From: Limnanthes douglasii subsp. nivea | Lineage: Eukaryota; Streptophyta; Magnoliopsida; Brassicales; Limnanthaceae | NCBI GenBank assembly: GCA_036936605.1 | Contig: JAUPFV010000005.1 | Span: 151,777,195-151,841,194 of the forward strand | Direction: 5' to 3' | DNA length: 64,000 nt | Part shown: in pieces, positions 45,122-55,480 of the stretch | Position numbering within the stretch: the stretch's first letter is position 1 | How the letters are laid out: each line of letters starts with the position of its first letter | Made by a program: the position numbers and the translations under genes | Notes under the pieces: generated by a model | Databases searched by the model: none | Told to the model about the DNA's origin: nothing | The model's input: only the letters and a program-made list of their open reading frames with translations

Positions 45122-45529
45122 CTAAAGAATGTAAAGACCCTTCTGCAAACTGCCTTTCATGCATAACATTGAGCCTTTTGTCACTTTGATTACACCATCT
45201 TCTGCACGGTACTTGTAACCCCCAGAGTCTAGAGTCCCAAGAGAAATCAGGTTTCTCTTTAACCCAGGAACATGCCAACACGTCAAGATTCTAACAACCC
45301 CGTCAAACATTCTGATTATGACGTTACCAATACCACCAACAGTCAACGAATGATTGTTCCCTAAATAAATAGTTCCCTGCATTGGCTTGTACGTATCAAA
45401 CCACTGCTTGAACTGACACATGTGATACGTAGCGCCAGTATCGAGTACCCAAGAGTTTTGCCCAAAATCTGAACTCACGGACAATACATCTCCTCTACCA
45501 CTGTTTTCACTATTGTCGGAATCGTTCAC
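45122..45529 (-). pseudogene. Copia-3 protease
   Basis: Contains WVLDTGATYHMC with the catalytic D-T-G intact, then GIGNVIIRMFDGVVRIL and LKRNLISLGTLDSGGY, the standard flap-side and pre-integrase link of copia protease. The N-terminal side joins a Ser/Asn-rich spacer. Confidence 0.88.
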
Positions 45530-45594
45530 ACCTTCAACAATGTTTGATGTATTTTCCTTTTGATTTCCCTTCTTACCATTCAGTTTTGGACAAT

Positions 45595-46308
45595 CTGTCC
45601 TATAATGACCCTACTCACCGCATTCATAACAGTTTGAGTGCTTTACCCTTGACTTGGACCTCCAGTTCTTCATTTTAAAGAACTCACTTTGCTTCTAGAT
45701 CTTCCCCTAGTCATAAGACCTTCCCCTCCAGCTTGATTGTCTGGCTGCAACCGTCTCATCTCTTTTGATTTCAGTGCCCCTTTGACATCTGCTAGCGATA
45801 ACGTATCCTTATCATACATAATGGTATCTACGAAGTTTTCATAGGGAGCTGGTAATAATCTCAATACAAACAAAGCTTGATCCTCATCCTCAATATTGAT
45901 ATCTATGTTCTCCAAGTCCATTATAATTGATTTAAAATTATCTAAGTGCTCTGTTATGGACATACCTTCTTTCATTCTGAAATCATACAAACGCTTCTTC
46001 AAGTATAATCGGTTCACTACTGATTTGTCTGAGTAAAGATCTCCTAGCTTTTTCCATGCGCAAGAAGCAATCTTCTCACCACTAATCTCGCGAAGCATAT
46101 TGTCTTTCACACTCATTAAACTCCAGCACAAAGCCCTTTCTTGAAGATCTTGCTTCTCATCTTCTTTCATCTCTTCTGGTAACTTATTCTCCACAGCCTT
46201 CCACAGCCCTTGCAATACCAATGAAGATTTCAGTTTAATCTTCCACAACGCAAAGCTGGATCCCCTATCAAATTTTTCAATCATGTATTTTGTTGTTGTA
46301 GACGCCAT
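45595..46308 (-). pseudogene. Copia-3 gag
   Basis: The start at 46308 is 41 bp inside the primer site. Residues 1-60 (IEKFDRGSSFALWKIKLKSS) match the copia gag N-terminal domain, and 60-170 match the UBN2-type domain (VNRLYLKKRLYDFRMKEGMS, ITEHLDNF). The frame stops at 45670. About 30 bp further a zinc knuckle CYECGE-stop-GHYRTDC is readable (about 45595-45650). Gag builds the virus-like particle. Confidence 0.88.
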
Positions 46309-46363
46309 TGTGAAACCCTAATTGCAAAAGCCCTAATTTCAGCATGTGGCTCTGATACCAATA

Positions 46364-46684
46364 TATTATTAAATTACTATGCAATTATCACAAAATGGCT
46401 CAAGCATAGAATATATGCGAATGAAAGATTTAAATGAACACATGATTTAACGCTGTTTGAAAATTGTCTACGTCCACGGGCGCCGCAAGAGAAAAGAGTT
46501 TCACTATGGTAGAAAAGGTACAAATTTCAGATTGTGTTTTGTGTCGCCCTAGTAGTATATTTATAGGGAATTAATAGACTTACTAGACAATGGGCCTAAT
46601 GAGCTCATACCACAAGATTGACACGATACTGTCACAACACTTGTACACTATCAAGGCACGATATCACTATCACAGACACAAAAC
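46364..46684 (-). repeat. Copia-3 5' LTR, left piece
   Basis: Continuous with 51615-51672 once Gypsy-2 and one AAAAC are removed. The joined LTR matches 42834-43227 with about 70 bp less in the duplicated block. Confidence 0.88.
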
Positions 46685-46935
46685 TAATGCAGACAGTTCG
46701 GAGCTCCGGTGTCAGATTTCGACCCACATCACCATGTTTCGGGCTCATCTACCCTCATGTTTTTCACTTTTTATACTTTAGGCTATTATTGTAATTTTTA
46801 CGTTTTTAGTTTTAGGGTTTCTCTTGAACCCTTATATAAACCTATCTGCTATTCATTGTTCTGGGAATTATTTTTGATTAATAAAAAAAATAGGGTTTTA
46901 TCCCTTTAGGCTTCTCTGTGTTTCACTCTATATCA
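46685..46935 (+). repeat. Gypsy-2 5' LTR with promoter
   Basis: Contains CTTATATAAACC (TATA box, 46831-46842) and an AATAAAAAAA signal near 46880. Relative to the 3' LTR it lacks two blocks, the first flanked by GACAG repeats, as expected of small deletions between short repeats. Confidence 0.92.
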
Positions 46936-46951
46936 TAGTGGTATCAGACAC

Positions 46952-48403
46952 ATGCAGTCCTGCGAGATGGTACGAGGAAGAACCAGCGGTCGCGGTGGCG
47001 CTAGAGTGACTAGAGATACAAGTGATGTAGATGATCGTAAAGTTGCTGACCTACACTGTCAGGTAGCCGATCTTACCCGTCAGATGGCTGATCTTAACGC
47101 CAGACAACAAGGCACAGAGGTTGAGGGTATGGATAACTCTTTTGGGGAGGGGATCGACCAGAATACTTCTCACACCCGCCGCTGGGAGCTTGGATTCAAG
47201 ATAAATGTCCCGGACTTTGATGGCAGCCTTAAGGCAGAGGCACTTATCGATTGGTTATCCCAGATTGAAGAAGTCATGGAATTCAAGGAAGTTTCGGAGG
47301 AGAGAAGGGTCGCATTAGTCACCATCCACCTACGCGGTAGGGCACAAGCTTGGTGGCAGCAGGTGAAGCAGAACCGCGCGCGTGCAGGCAAGGATAAAGT
47401 CCAGAGTTGGGAGAAATTCAAAAGAAAAATCCGCAATGCTTTCCTTCCATACAACTTCGAGCGGGAACTCTACCAGCGACTTCAGAATATTCGTCAGGGA
47501 CCCAGATCTGTGGATGAATATACCGAAGAATTCTATCAGCTGCTGGCTCGCACATATGTGACCGAGTCGCCGCACCAGCAGGTCTCCCGCTATATTGGCG
47601 GGTTACGCCTTCAGCTTCAAGATGTGCTGAATATGTTCGATCCATCCTCTATTTCCGAAGCCCATCGGCGTGCCCTCCAGGCAGAAAAGCAGTCGGCTCG
47701 CCGGACCCAGACTGGCGTAAGGACCGGTGCTCCTTCAGGGATTTGGGCGTCCAAACCAGTTCTCCGCCCAACACCTGATCCGATCCCTCCTGGGCGCCGC
47801 CCAACACCTGATCAGATCCCTCCTGGGCGCGGTGCACCAAGCCGTTCTTCAAGCAATTTACGGTGCTATGGCTGTGGCGAATTAGGGCATCGTCAAGTAG
47901 AGTGTCCAAATGCTGCGGGTGCTAGGGGTCTCTTCTCTCAGGAGGCGTTTGAACCGAATCCTATTGTTCTTGATGGCCCTCCAAAATTCGATACCTACGA
48001 TGATGACTTGCCTGAGGATGCGGAAGAAATTGTGACTGGCGATGTTGGAGCAGTGCTGATGCTGCGCCGCACTTTCCTGTCTCCTCGCGTTCCTGAGCAG
48101 AGCGATTGGCTGAGGAGTAACGTGTTCCAGTCGACATGTACGATCGGCGGGAAGGTGTGCACCTTCATCATTGATGCTGGCAGCTGCAAGAATATCGTCT
48201 CCGAAGTAGCGGTTTCGAAGCTAGGGTTGAGGGCAGAATCGCATCCCAAGCCGTACAAGCTCGCCTGGTTAAGTAAAGGTACTGATATCACCGTCTCCAA
48301 GCGCGTGCTTGTTTCTTTTTCTGTGGGGAAAACATACCATGATGAAGTCTTTTGTGATATTGTCCCTATGGATGCTTGTCATCTACTGCTTGGCCGTCCT
48401 TAG
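46952..48403 (+). CDS. Gypsy-2 gag-protease (483 codons, ends at premature stop)
   Basis: Residues 28-52 form a short heptad coil. Residues about 80-250 match Retrotrans_gag (FDGSLKAEALIDWLSQIEEV; LRGRAQAWWQQ; YTEEFYQLLART). Residues 266-294 hold a tandem duplication of PTPDxIPPGRxP. A zinc knuckle C305-x2-C308-x4-H313-x4-C318 follows. The protease active site is D408-A-G at FIIDAGSC, and the domain ends MDACHLLLGRP. The stop replaces a Trp usual after GRP in this family, then the frame continues as QYDLSV. Start chosen at the first ATG after the primer site; an alternative is Met at 46967. Confidence 0.93.
   Translation: MQSCEMVRGRTSGRGGARVTRDTSDVDDRKVADLHCQVADLTRQMADLNARQQGTEVEGMDNSFGEGIDQNTSHTRRWELGFKINVPDFDGSLKAEALIDWLSQIEEVMEFKEVSEERRVALVTIHLRGRAQAWWQQVKQNRARAGKDKVQSWEKFKRKIRNAFLPYNFERELYQRLQNIRQGPRSVDEYTEEFYQLLARTYVTESPHQQVSRYIGGLRLQLQDVLNMFDPSSISEAHRRALQAEKQSARRTQTGVRTGAPSGIWASKPVLRPTPDPIPPGRRPTPDQIPPGRGAPSRSSSNLRCYGCGELGHRQVECPNAAGARGLFSQEAFEPNPIVLDGPPKFDTYDDDLPEDAEEIVTGDVGAVLMLRRTFLSPRVPEQSDWLRSNVFQSTCTIGGKVCTFIIDAGSCKNIVSEVAVSKLGLRAESHPKPYKLAWLSKGTDITVSKRVLVSFSVGKTYHDEVFCDIVPMDACHLLLGRP
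47766..47830 (+). repeat. 33-bp tandem duplication in Gypsy-2 gag linker
   Basis: CCCAACACCTGATC(C/A)GATCCC followed by TCCTGGGCGC occurs twice in frame between the gag core and the zinc knuckle, adding 11 residues without breaking the frame. Confidence 0.85.
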
Positions 48404-48481
48404 CAGTACGATCTGTCTGTTATACATGATGGGCGTGCAAATACCTACTCATTCCTCTTTCGGGGAAAAAAGATCGTTCTT

Positions 48482-50248
48482 ATGCCAGCAAAGCCTCGAC
48501 CCCTGAGCATTCACTCTACTCCTTCCACATCGACTTTGCTGCCCCGTGCTTCTTTTCAGACAGCCATGGAAGAGGCTTGCGTGGTTTTCCTATTGTTCTG
48601 TGACCCTGTTGTGCCTAATTCCAAGGCGGACCATAGTCCTGTCATTCAGTCTCTTTTGCAGGAGTTTGCAGATGTTTTTCCAGCGGATTTGACACCCGAG
48701 TTACCTCCTCTGAGAGATATTCAACATCAGATCGACCTGGTCCCTGGTGCTGCTCTCCCATATCGACCCCACTACCGAATGAGCCCGAAAGAGCATGAAG
48801 AATTACGACGACAGGTGGAGGATTTGTTGGAGAAGGGACATATTCGGGAAAGTCTCAGCCCTTGTGCAGTTCCGGCATTATTGACACCGAAGAATGATGG
48901 TTCTTGGCGTATGTGTGTGGACAGCCGCGCTATTAAAAAGATCACTGTTTGCTACAGGTTTCCTATACCTCGCCTGGATGATCTGTTAGACAAGTTGGGT
49001 GGTGCTTCTGTGTTCAACAAGCTTGATTTGAAGAGTGGATACCATCAGATTCGGATTCGTCCTGGTGATGAGTGGAAGACGGCGTTTAAGACGCGTGAGG
49101 GTTTGTTTGAGTGGACGGTGATGCCGTTTGGCCTATCCAACGCGCCTAGCACGTTCATGCGTATCATGAATCAGGCATTGAGGCCTTTCATCGGTAAATT
49201 TGTTGTTGTTTACTTCGATGATATTCTGATCTATAGTTCTAACCATTCTGTGCATCTATCGCATTTACGTGAGGTGTTATTGGTGTTGCGTCGAGACAAG
49301 TTTTATGCTGCTACTGCCAAATGTTCGTTTATGCCCCCAACTGTCCAATTTTTGGGTTATATTGTCTCTGTTGAAGGGTTACGAGCTGATCCGAGCAAAG
49401 TTGCTGCTGTGGACCAGTGGCCTCGACCTACTTCCATCACTGAGGTTCGTAGTTTTCATGGTTTAGCATCGTTTTATCGGCGTTTTATTCCCCATTTCAG
49501 CAGTATTATGGCCCCGATTACGGATTGCATGAAGGGTATAAAATTTAGTTGGTCCGAAGATGCTGATGCAGCATTTGTAGAAGTTAAACGGCGTCTCACT
49601 ACATCGCCTATTTTGGTGCTGCCCGACTTTTCACAGCCATTCGAGCTTCATTGTGATGCGTCGAAATTTGGTATTGGGGCAGTTCTCTCCCAGTCAGGGC
49701 GTCATGTGGCTTTCTTCAGTGATAAATTAGGAAATGTCAAACTGCGATTTAGTACTTATGATATTGAATTTTATGCGATAGTTCAGGCTATCAAACATTG
49801 TCGTCATTACTTGTTTCAGCATGAATTTGTGTTATATACTGATCATGACTCTTTGAAGTACCTTGGTAGTCAAGACAAAGTATCTCATAGACATGCTGCT
49901 TTGATAGCTTATTTGCAGCAGTTCACTTTTGTCATCAAGCACAAGGTCGGTATTACGAATCGGGTTGCTGATGCTTTGAGCCGACGTCACACTCTGTTGA
50001 CTGAGATGCACGTTCAGGTTCCTGGCTTTGATTCTTTTGTTGATCTTTATGTTACTGACTCATTCTTCTCTCGGGTTATGGAACTGATTCAGCGGGGCGA
50101 ACATTCTGATTTTTTATTGGAAGATGGCTTTCTCTTTCGTGACGTACAGCTGTGTATCCCTGTCTGTAGTTTGCGTCCTCAGCTGATCCAGGAGCTGCAT
50201 AATGAAGGTCATGTGGGCCGTGATCGAACATACCAGTTGCTGTCGTAA
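48482..50248 (+). CDS. Gypsy-2 reverse transcriptase and RNase H (588 codons)
   Basis: In frame with gag-protease. Reverse transcriptase spans residues about 90-300: [57 protein letters not shown] and the catalytic YFDDILIYS (residues 244-252), all intact. RNase H starts [18 protein letters not shown], with Glu in [15 protein letters not shown] and Asp in [11 protein letters not shown]. The last 20 residues ([16 protein letters not shown]) are the first half of the integrase zinc domain. It ends at TAA 50246-50248, one transition from CAA. The enzyme would copy element RNA into DNA in the particle. Confidence 0.94.
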   Translation: MPAKPRPLSIHSTPSTSTLLPRASFQTAMEEACVVFLLFCDPVVPNSKADHSPVIQSLLQEFADVFPADLTPELPPLRDIQHQIDLVPGAALPYRPHYRMSPKEHEELRRQVEDLLEKGHIRESLSPCAVPALLTPKNDGSWRMCVDSRAIKKITVCYRFPIPRLDDLLDKLGGASVFNKLDLKSGYHQIRIRPGDEWKTAFKTREGLFEWTVMPFGLSNAPSTFMRIMNQALRPFIGKFVVVYFDDILIYSSNHSVHLSHLREVLLVLRRDKFYAATAKCSFMPPTVQFLGYIVSVEGLRADPSKVAAVDQWPRPTSITEVRSFHGLASFYRRFIPHFSSIMAPITDCMKGIKFSWSEDADAAFVEVKRRLTTSPILVLPDFSQPFELHCDASKFGIGAVLSQSGRHVAFFSDKLGNVKLRFSTYDIEFYAIVQAIKHCRHYLFQHEFVLYTDHDSLKYLGSQDKVSHRHAALIAYLQQFTFVIKHKVGITNRVADALSRRHTLLTEMHVQVPGFDSFVDLYVTDSFFSRVMELIQRGEHSDFLLEDGFLFRDVQLCIPVCSLRPQLIQELHNEGHVGRDRTYQLLS

Positions 50249-51304
50249 TCCTATTTTTGGCCTTCGATGCGGAAGGAAGTTGGTCGTTTTGTCGCCCGTT
50301 GTCGAATTTGTCAGTTGGCCAAGGGAACATCCACAAATGCAGGTTTTTATTTACCCCTGCTGATTCCTGCTCAGCCCTGGACCGACATCAGTATGGATTT
50401 TGTTCTTGGTTTACCCCGGACTCAGCATGGATTCGATTCTATTTTTGTGGTGGTTGATCGTTTTTCTAAGATGGTACACTTCATCCCCTGTAGAAAAACA
50501 TCTGATGCAGTGTGTGTTGCGTAGCTTTTCTTTCGGGAGATTTATCGTATTCATGGCCTTCCCAGTACCCTTGTTTCTGACCGTGACACCCGGTTTGTGA
50601 GTCATTTTTGGCGCAGCTTATGGCGTATGGTGAATACACAGCTCAACTTCAGTAGTGCTTACCACCCTCAGACGGATGGTCAGACAGAGGTGGTTAACCG
50701 ATCTCTCGGTAACCTGTTGCGCAGTCTGGTAGGCGAGCATCCGAAGGCTTGGGATCAGCGCTTACCGCAGGCGGAGTTCGCCCATAACCATGCCCTTAAC
50801 AGATCCACGAGTTTTTGTCCTTTTCAGGTGATGTATGGTATTGTGCCTCGGGGTCCAGTAGACTTGTTAGCACTACCTAGCAAGCTTCGTCCTCATACAA
50901 CTGGTGAGGAACTTGTCTCACAGATTCGCCAAACCCACCAGCAGACTCATGATCAGTTGGTCTTGAGCACCGCCAAATATAAGTCTCAGGCAGATTCTCA
51001 TCGTCGTCCTGTTCAGTTCGAAGTTGGTGACTATGTATGGGCAGTTTTAACAAAGAATTGGTACCCTGCTGGTGAATACAATAAACTGGCCGCCCGGAAG
51101 ATTGGTCCAGTAGAGATTGTGGAGCGGATCAATCCGAATGCTTATCGACTACGTTTGCCTAGCCATGTCCGCACGACTGATGTTTTCAATGTTAAGCATC
51201 TGATTCCCTATGCAGGTGACTCTTCTGATGGGGAGACCGGTTCAGATTCGAGGGCGAATCTTCTCTACCCCGGCGGGAATGATGCAGACAGTTTGGTGAA
51301 TTGA
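50249..51304 (+). CDS. Gypsy-2 integrase (one internal stop)
   Basis: Zinc pair CRICQLAKG continues the H2C2 domain. Catalytic residues: Asp in [13 protein letters not shown], Asp in [13 protein letters not shown], Glu in [11 protein letters not shown], all intact. A TAG at 50522-50524 (one transition from CAG) separates 50267-50524 from 50597-51304 in the same frame. The C-terminal module has [19 protein letters not shown] and [19 protein letters not shown], then an acidic tail ending in the 3' LTR. The lack of a chromodomain and the overlap with the LTR recall the CRM-like chromovirus arrangement; that placement is only suggested. Confidence 0.92.
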
Positions 51305-51614
51305 CAGTTCGGAGCTCCGGTGTCAGATTTTGACCCACAACACCTTTTTTCGAAGGAAACGACGTCACGAACGCAAGTCCCCAGCTTTGCTCGTGAGCTA
51401 TGGGCGTTTTTGGGCATTCGGGCTCATCTACCCTCCTGTTTTGCACTTTTTATACTTTAGGCTATTATTGTAATTTTTACGTTTTTAGTTTTAGGGTTTC
51501 GCTTGAACCCTTATATAAACCTATCTGCTATTCATTGTTCTAGGAATTGTTTTTGATTAATAAAAAAATTAGGGTTTTATCCCTTTAAGCTTCTCTGCGT
51601 TTCACTTTATATCA
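51280..51614 (+). repeat. Gypsy-2 3' LTR
   Basis: Full-length version, 335 bp, TATA box TTATATAAAC at 51511-51520 and AATAAAAAAAT signal near 51560. It overlaps the last 25 bp of the coding frame. Confidence 0.92.
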
Positions 51615-51672
51615 AAAACTGTACTGCGGGACACAATACACTGTCAAAACACTATTCGACTCATTCACAACA
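51615..51672 (-). repeat. Copia-3 5' LTR, right piece
   Basis: Starts with the AAAAC duplicated by Gypsy-2 insertion and runs to CATTCACAACA, the outer LTR end. It matches 43167-43227. Confidence 0.9.
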
Positions 51673-51677
51673 GAAGT

Positions 51678-52656
51678 GTTACTAGTTGTCGATGTTTACA
51701 AGTTGCAATCGTGATCGACGCACAATAATATTTTTTTAAAAGAAATAAAAAATTATTTAAAAAAAATCAATTATTCTTAAAGATAATTTATGATGGAGAA
51801 AACAATGTAACTGACTACGACTAAAATAATAACAGTAAATATAGGTCAACAATTTTTATTTCCTAAAGAAATAATGTATTTAATCGGAGAGAGAAATGAT
51901 ACGATGAAAATATAAATATTATGATAAGCGTGTAAAAACATTAAATTTTGTTCGTGAGTGAGTACCAAGTAGTAGTGTAGTACATATTTATTAATGCTAT
52001 CGTATCTTTGACTAAATATATATCTTTAATATAGAAATTTCATGAACTCTGGCTGCAGCTGATATTAGACAGACACGGTTTCTTTATATTCTTTGGGAGA
52101 TTCCCTTTCCTGGTAACAAGAACTACACTTAGAAAAAAAACACGAATAGAATAGAGTTGTATGTGTTATATTCTACTTGAAAAACCAAACGATGGTTCAT
52201 TGAAACGGTTACTAAAAAAAAAAACAAAGCTATTTAAATGCCTATCAAGAAACCAATTAAAACTAGATTAGAGGATAATAATACCTCTGCTTTTACAAGA
52301 GATGGAGGTTCTTCGAAATACACTTATTACACTGCTCAATCAATTCATAGCAGGATAGTTTTTTGTCTTCTAAAAATGTATCAATCTAAAACACAGTAAA
52401 AATAGTGAAACATAGTAGACAATTTTTAAACAAAATTATACCATTCTTAATTCTTTTGGAGTATGCAGGTAAACTATATAGTCCTGTTTTTATTTTAGTG
52501 GAACTAAACAATACAATTTATTTCAAACTTTAAAAAAAAACTATAGAAAAAGATAGAAAAAAAAGACCATAAAAGTTTTATTATATAGAAAGATAACATC
52601 AGGAAGTAGAAAGATATTTATAAATAGGTATAGATATAAAACACCATAAGTAAATA
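51678..52656. other. AT-rich intergenic DNA, nothing recognised
   Basis: No gene, LTR or repeat found on either strand. Several A-rich runs near 52505-52565. Confidence 0.4.
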
Positions 52657-52910
52657 TGTTAAGCTTTAAATGTTTTATTTGTAATTATTTTAACTGAAAG
52701 TTTTTTAGTGGGTTAGACCAAATTTCTGTGTTTCATAAGAAGCTCTTTAGTCGGTTAGATTTTTAGTGGGTTAGACCAAATTTTTGTGTTTCATAAGAAG
52801 CTCTTTAGTCGGTTAGATTGAAACTTTAAGAATTCTTTATTTGACTTTAGAAATCTGTATGTATTAGTGTGTAAAATCTATTTATAGGCCGTTTCTTTTA
52901 AAAGCTAACA
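52657..52910 (+). repeat. Copia-4 5' LTR with 58-bp tandem duplication
   Basis: The unit beginning TTTTTAGTGGGTTAGACC and ending AGTCGGTTAGA is repeated at about 52701-52758 and 52759-52816 with one difference. The LTR ends AAAGCTAACA, followed by a primer-like GAGGTATCAGGGCC. Confidence 0.8.
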
Positions 52911-53067
52911 GAGGTATCAGGGCCAAAATGAAACTTCTGTTGCGTTCTAAGCGATGTGGTTAATTTCTAGCGATGGGTAAATGCCCACCGCTGTATCGAG
53001 GCGGAATGCATTCCACCATGTCTCAGTAGGATCGTGCCCATTAGAGTGGATCAAGTTTAAGGAGGAG

Positions 53068-53222
53068 TGTTAGAGTAAACTCGGTGCCCTAACTTGGTGT
53101 TAGATCCCACATCGCTTAGATTGAAATAATATACAATATATAAGTGAATGAAATATCTCAACTATATGAGGCCTTTAGGGAGTACACCAAAGAGAAAATT
53201 TGTGTGATGAATATTCTTAACA
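53068..53222 (+). repeat. Second LTR block of another copia family at the Copia-4 5' end
   Basis: Preceded by AAGGAGGAG (53059-53067), starting TGTTAGAGTAAAC, containing TTAGATCCCACATCGC and ending TCTTAACA, then TGGTATCAAAGCC (53223-53235). It has features of a 3' and a 5' LTR together, and is related to 6252-6380. Confidence 0.6.
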
Positions 53223-53279
53223 TGGTATCAAAGCCAGTTTTGAAACAATTCCATAGTTCGATGGTCATTATGATTATTG

Positions 53280-54360
53280 GAGCATGCTAATGGAGACCTT
53301 CTTGAGGTCCAAATAATATTGGACGATTGTTGTTTTTGGATATGTTGTACTTACGGATTTGGAGTAGCAGAACCAACAAAATATGTTGTACTTACGGATG
53401 TCGAGAAAAAAAAGTTGGAAGCAAGATATCTAGAGTGAAGCGTGCACAATTTCAAGTTTTGAGAAGAGATTTTAAGATTCTACAGATGAATCTGTTACCA
53501 GCTACTGTGTCAAGACTTTGAATATTAACAAAAAAATACGATTTCATGGTGAGAAGATGAAAGATGTCACAATATTTTAGAAAATACTGCGTTCCCTAAC
53601 ACAAAATTTTGATTATGTCGTGTTTTCAGTTGATGAATCGAAAGACATAGATGCATTATCTCTTGAGGAACTATAGAGCTCCTTATTGGTCTATGAATAA
53701 AAGATGAACCAAAGTTGAACTTCAGAGGAGCAAGCTTTGAAGACTTCTATGCCTACTCATTTCTCAAACTCTAGAGGTGAGGGTAGAGGTAGAGAAAGGG
53801 GAGTTCAAGGAAATAGAGATAGAAACAGGCATTCCAAAACCAATGGTGATCAATTGCCAGGCTGAGGTAGATGACGAGATCAATATTTTAACAAATTCAA
53901 CGTAGAGTGTTTTAGATGTCATGAATTTGGTCATTATCATTCTGAATATTATACTAAGCTGCCTAATGACAAAGAAAATGAAGAGGAGTCAAATTTTGCT
54001 AAAAATAAGGAAGTAAAACTTTGTTGAAACTATTCAAGCTAATCAGCAATCTGAGTCTCATGTTTGGTATGTGGGTACGGGCTGCAGTAACCACATGTAT
54101 AAAAGTAAGTCTTCATTTTCTTATTTAAATAAACTATTTCATTCTACAGTAAGTTTTGGTGATTTCTCCATTGTAAAGGTGATGATAAATGGTAATATTG
54201 AGATAAGAACCAAGAATAGTTTTGTGGAAATAATCTCGAATGTTTTTTACGTTCGTAACCTGAAAAGTTATTTGTTGAGTGTAGGTCAATTTCTAGAAAA
54301 CGGGTTATGTAATCACTATTCAAAAGGGTGTTTATGAGATTTATGATCCTACTAGCAGAG
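53280..54360 (+). pseudogene. Copia-4 gag and protease relic
   Basis: 53327-53521 includes KISRVKRAQFQVLRRDFKIL (VKRAQLQxLRRDFExL in copia gag), then KILRSL-, ESKDIDAL- and RGRGxGRG-type segments in other frames, and a zinc knuckle CFRCHEFGHYHSEY near 53910-53955 with its last Cys replaced by Tyr. 54071-54337 contains the protease-like block GTGCSNHM (usually DTGCSNHM) and VSFGDFSIVKVMINGNIEIR. Confidence 0.8.
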
Positions 54361-55480
54361 CTATTTCTATTGTGCAGATGAGTTCAAACAGGTTGTTTCC
54401 ATTAAAGATTGAAAGTGTACAAACTTGTTTGGTAGCTGAAGTAAAAGATCCTTCGTGGTTGTGACATTTTCATTTTGGCCGATTGGGTTTTGGTGGTTCT
54501 AAGACTCTCCAACATAAATGTGGTGACATGACTTCCTCATATTAGTATTCCTTCCCAAGTTTTTGAAGAATTTGTTGTTGGCAAACAACAACATTCTTAA
54601 TTTACCCAAGGGAAGTCATGTCGAGCAAAAAGAGTTTTATAGCCACTTCTGTATGATATTTGTGACCCGATACCAATTTCTGATGAAAGTAAAATATATA
54701 TAATTACCTTCATTGCTGATTATACTCGAAATATTGACTTTATATTTTACTAAAAAAATCATAAGCTCTTCGTGCATTTAAAAGCTTTAAGGCCCGTGTT
54801 GAAAATGAAACAAGAGATACCAATAAGACCCTTCAAACAGCTCGTGGTGGAGAATATTGCTCAACAAATTTTGGATTTTTGTGACATTCATGTCACTCGA
54901 AGATAGTTAAAGCTACTTATACATCACAAAAAATGGTGTATTAGAAAGGAAAAAAATTACCATCCTCAATATGGTGAGAAACTTGCTGGCAATAGTGAGA
55001 ATTCCAAAATCATGTTGCCTGAGGTAATAAATTGGATTATTCATATCTTGAACATAAGTCCTATTTTGTTTCTTGAAAATATGACACAAAAGAAGCCATA
55101 CAGTGGAAATAGACCAGTTGTAGATTATTTTAAAAATTTGGTTGCATTGCTTATGACATATCCATATGAGAAAATGAAGAAACTTAATGATAATTGGGGA
55201 AATGTGTTTTCTTCTTAGTGTTAGTGAAACATCCAAAGCTTATAAATAGTTTAATCCATTAGTTCAGAAATTTATGACAAACGGATACGTTGTTTTTTTA
55301 TGAAAACATTTAGGATTGGAATGTAAATGAATCTACTTAAGTTCATTTATTTGACAACGATTATGAAAGCAAACTAACTCGAGCAGCCTTTAGGCCTGAA
55401 AATTGATCAGAATCAACTCTAACAGATGCTAGAATTTCATCAACAACAACACAAACTAATGATGCAACAACTCGATCTCT
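54361..55480 (+). pseudogene. Copia-4 integrase relic
   Basis: Near 54466-54530 HFHFGRLGFGGSKTLQHK resembles the WHLRxGHLNFxGLxxL block. Near 54700-54890 come FITFIADYTRN (FxDDYSRK), then IRPFKQLVVENIAQQILDFC. Much of the catalytic core is missing or unreadable. No intact frame. Confidence 0.65.

Larger units (their letters stand above)
46685..51614 (+). mobile_element. Gypsy-2: nearly intact Ty3/gypsy element with perfect target duplication
   Basis: 4930 bp. LTRs are 251 bp (46685-46935) and 335 bp (51280-51614); the left has lost about 16 bp and 68 bp. Ends are T(G/A)ATGCAGACAG and ATATCA. AAAAC flanks it (46680-46684 and 51615-51619). The primer site TGGTATCAGA is at 46939-46948 and a G-rich tract (GGCGGGAA) precedes the 3' LTR. 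One frame runs 46952-51304 through gag, protease, reverse transcriptase, RNase H and integrase with three stops: TAG 48401-48403, TAA 50246-50248, TAG 50522-50524. The frame ends 25 bp inside the 3' LTR. There is no chromodomain. Confidence 0.95.
42834..51672 (-). mobile_element. Copia-3: Ty1/copia element lacking reverse transcriptase, 5' LTR split by Gypsy-2
   Basis: The 3' LTR is 42834-43227 and the 5' LTR is 46364-46684 joined to 51615-51672. Plus-strand ends are T(G/A)TTATTAAATT and CA(A/C)AACA. The primer site TGGTATCAGAGC (plus 46349-46360) and purine tract CCTCAAGGGGAAGATT before the 3' LTR are present. Flanks are TAAGT (42829-42833) and GAAGT (51673-51677), a 4/5 match. Gag, protease, integrase and RNase H are still easily read, but the reverse transcriptase is deleted, so this copy could only move if helped. 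Confidence 0.9.

Noticed and set aside
47170..48300. Several antisense frames of 75-101 codons across Gypsy-2 gag
   Set aside because: They overlap the well-supported plus-strand gag-protease and show no family features; shadow frames.
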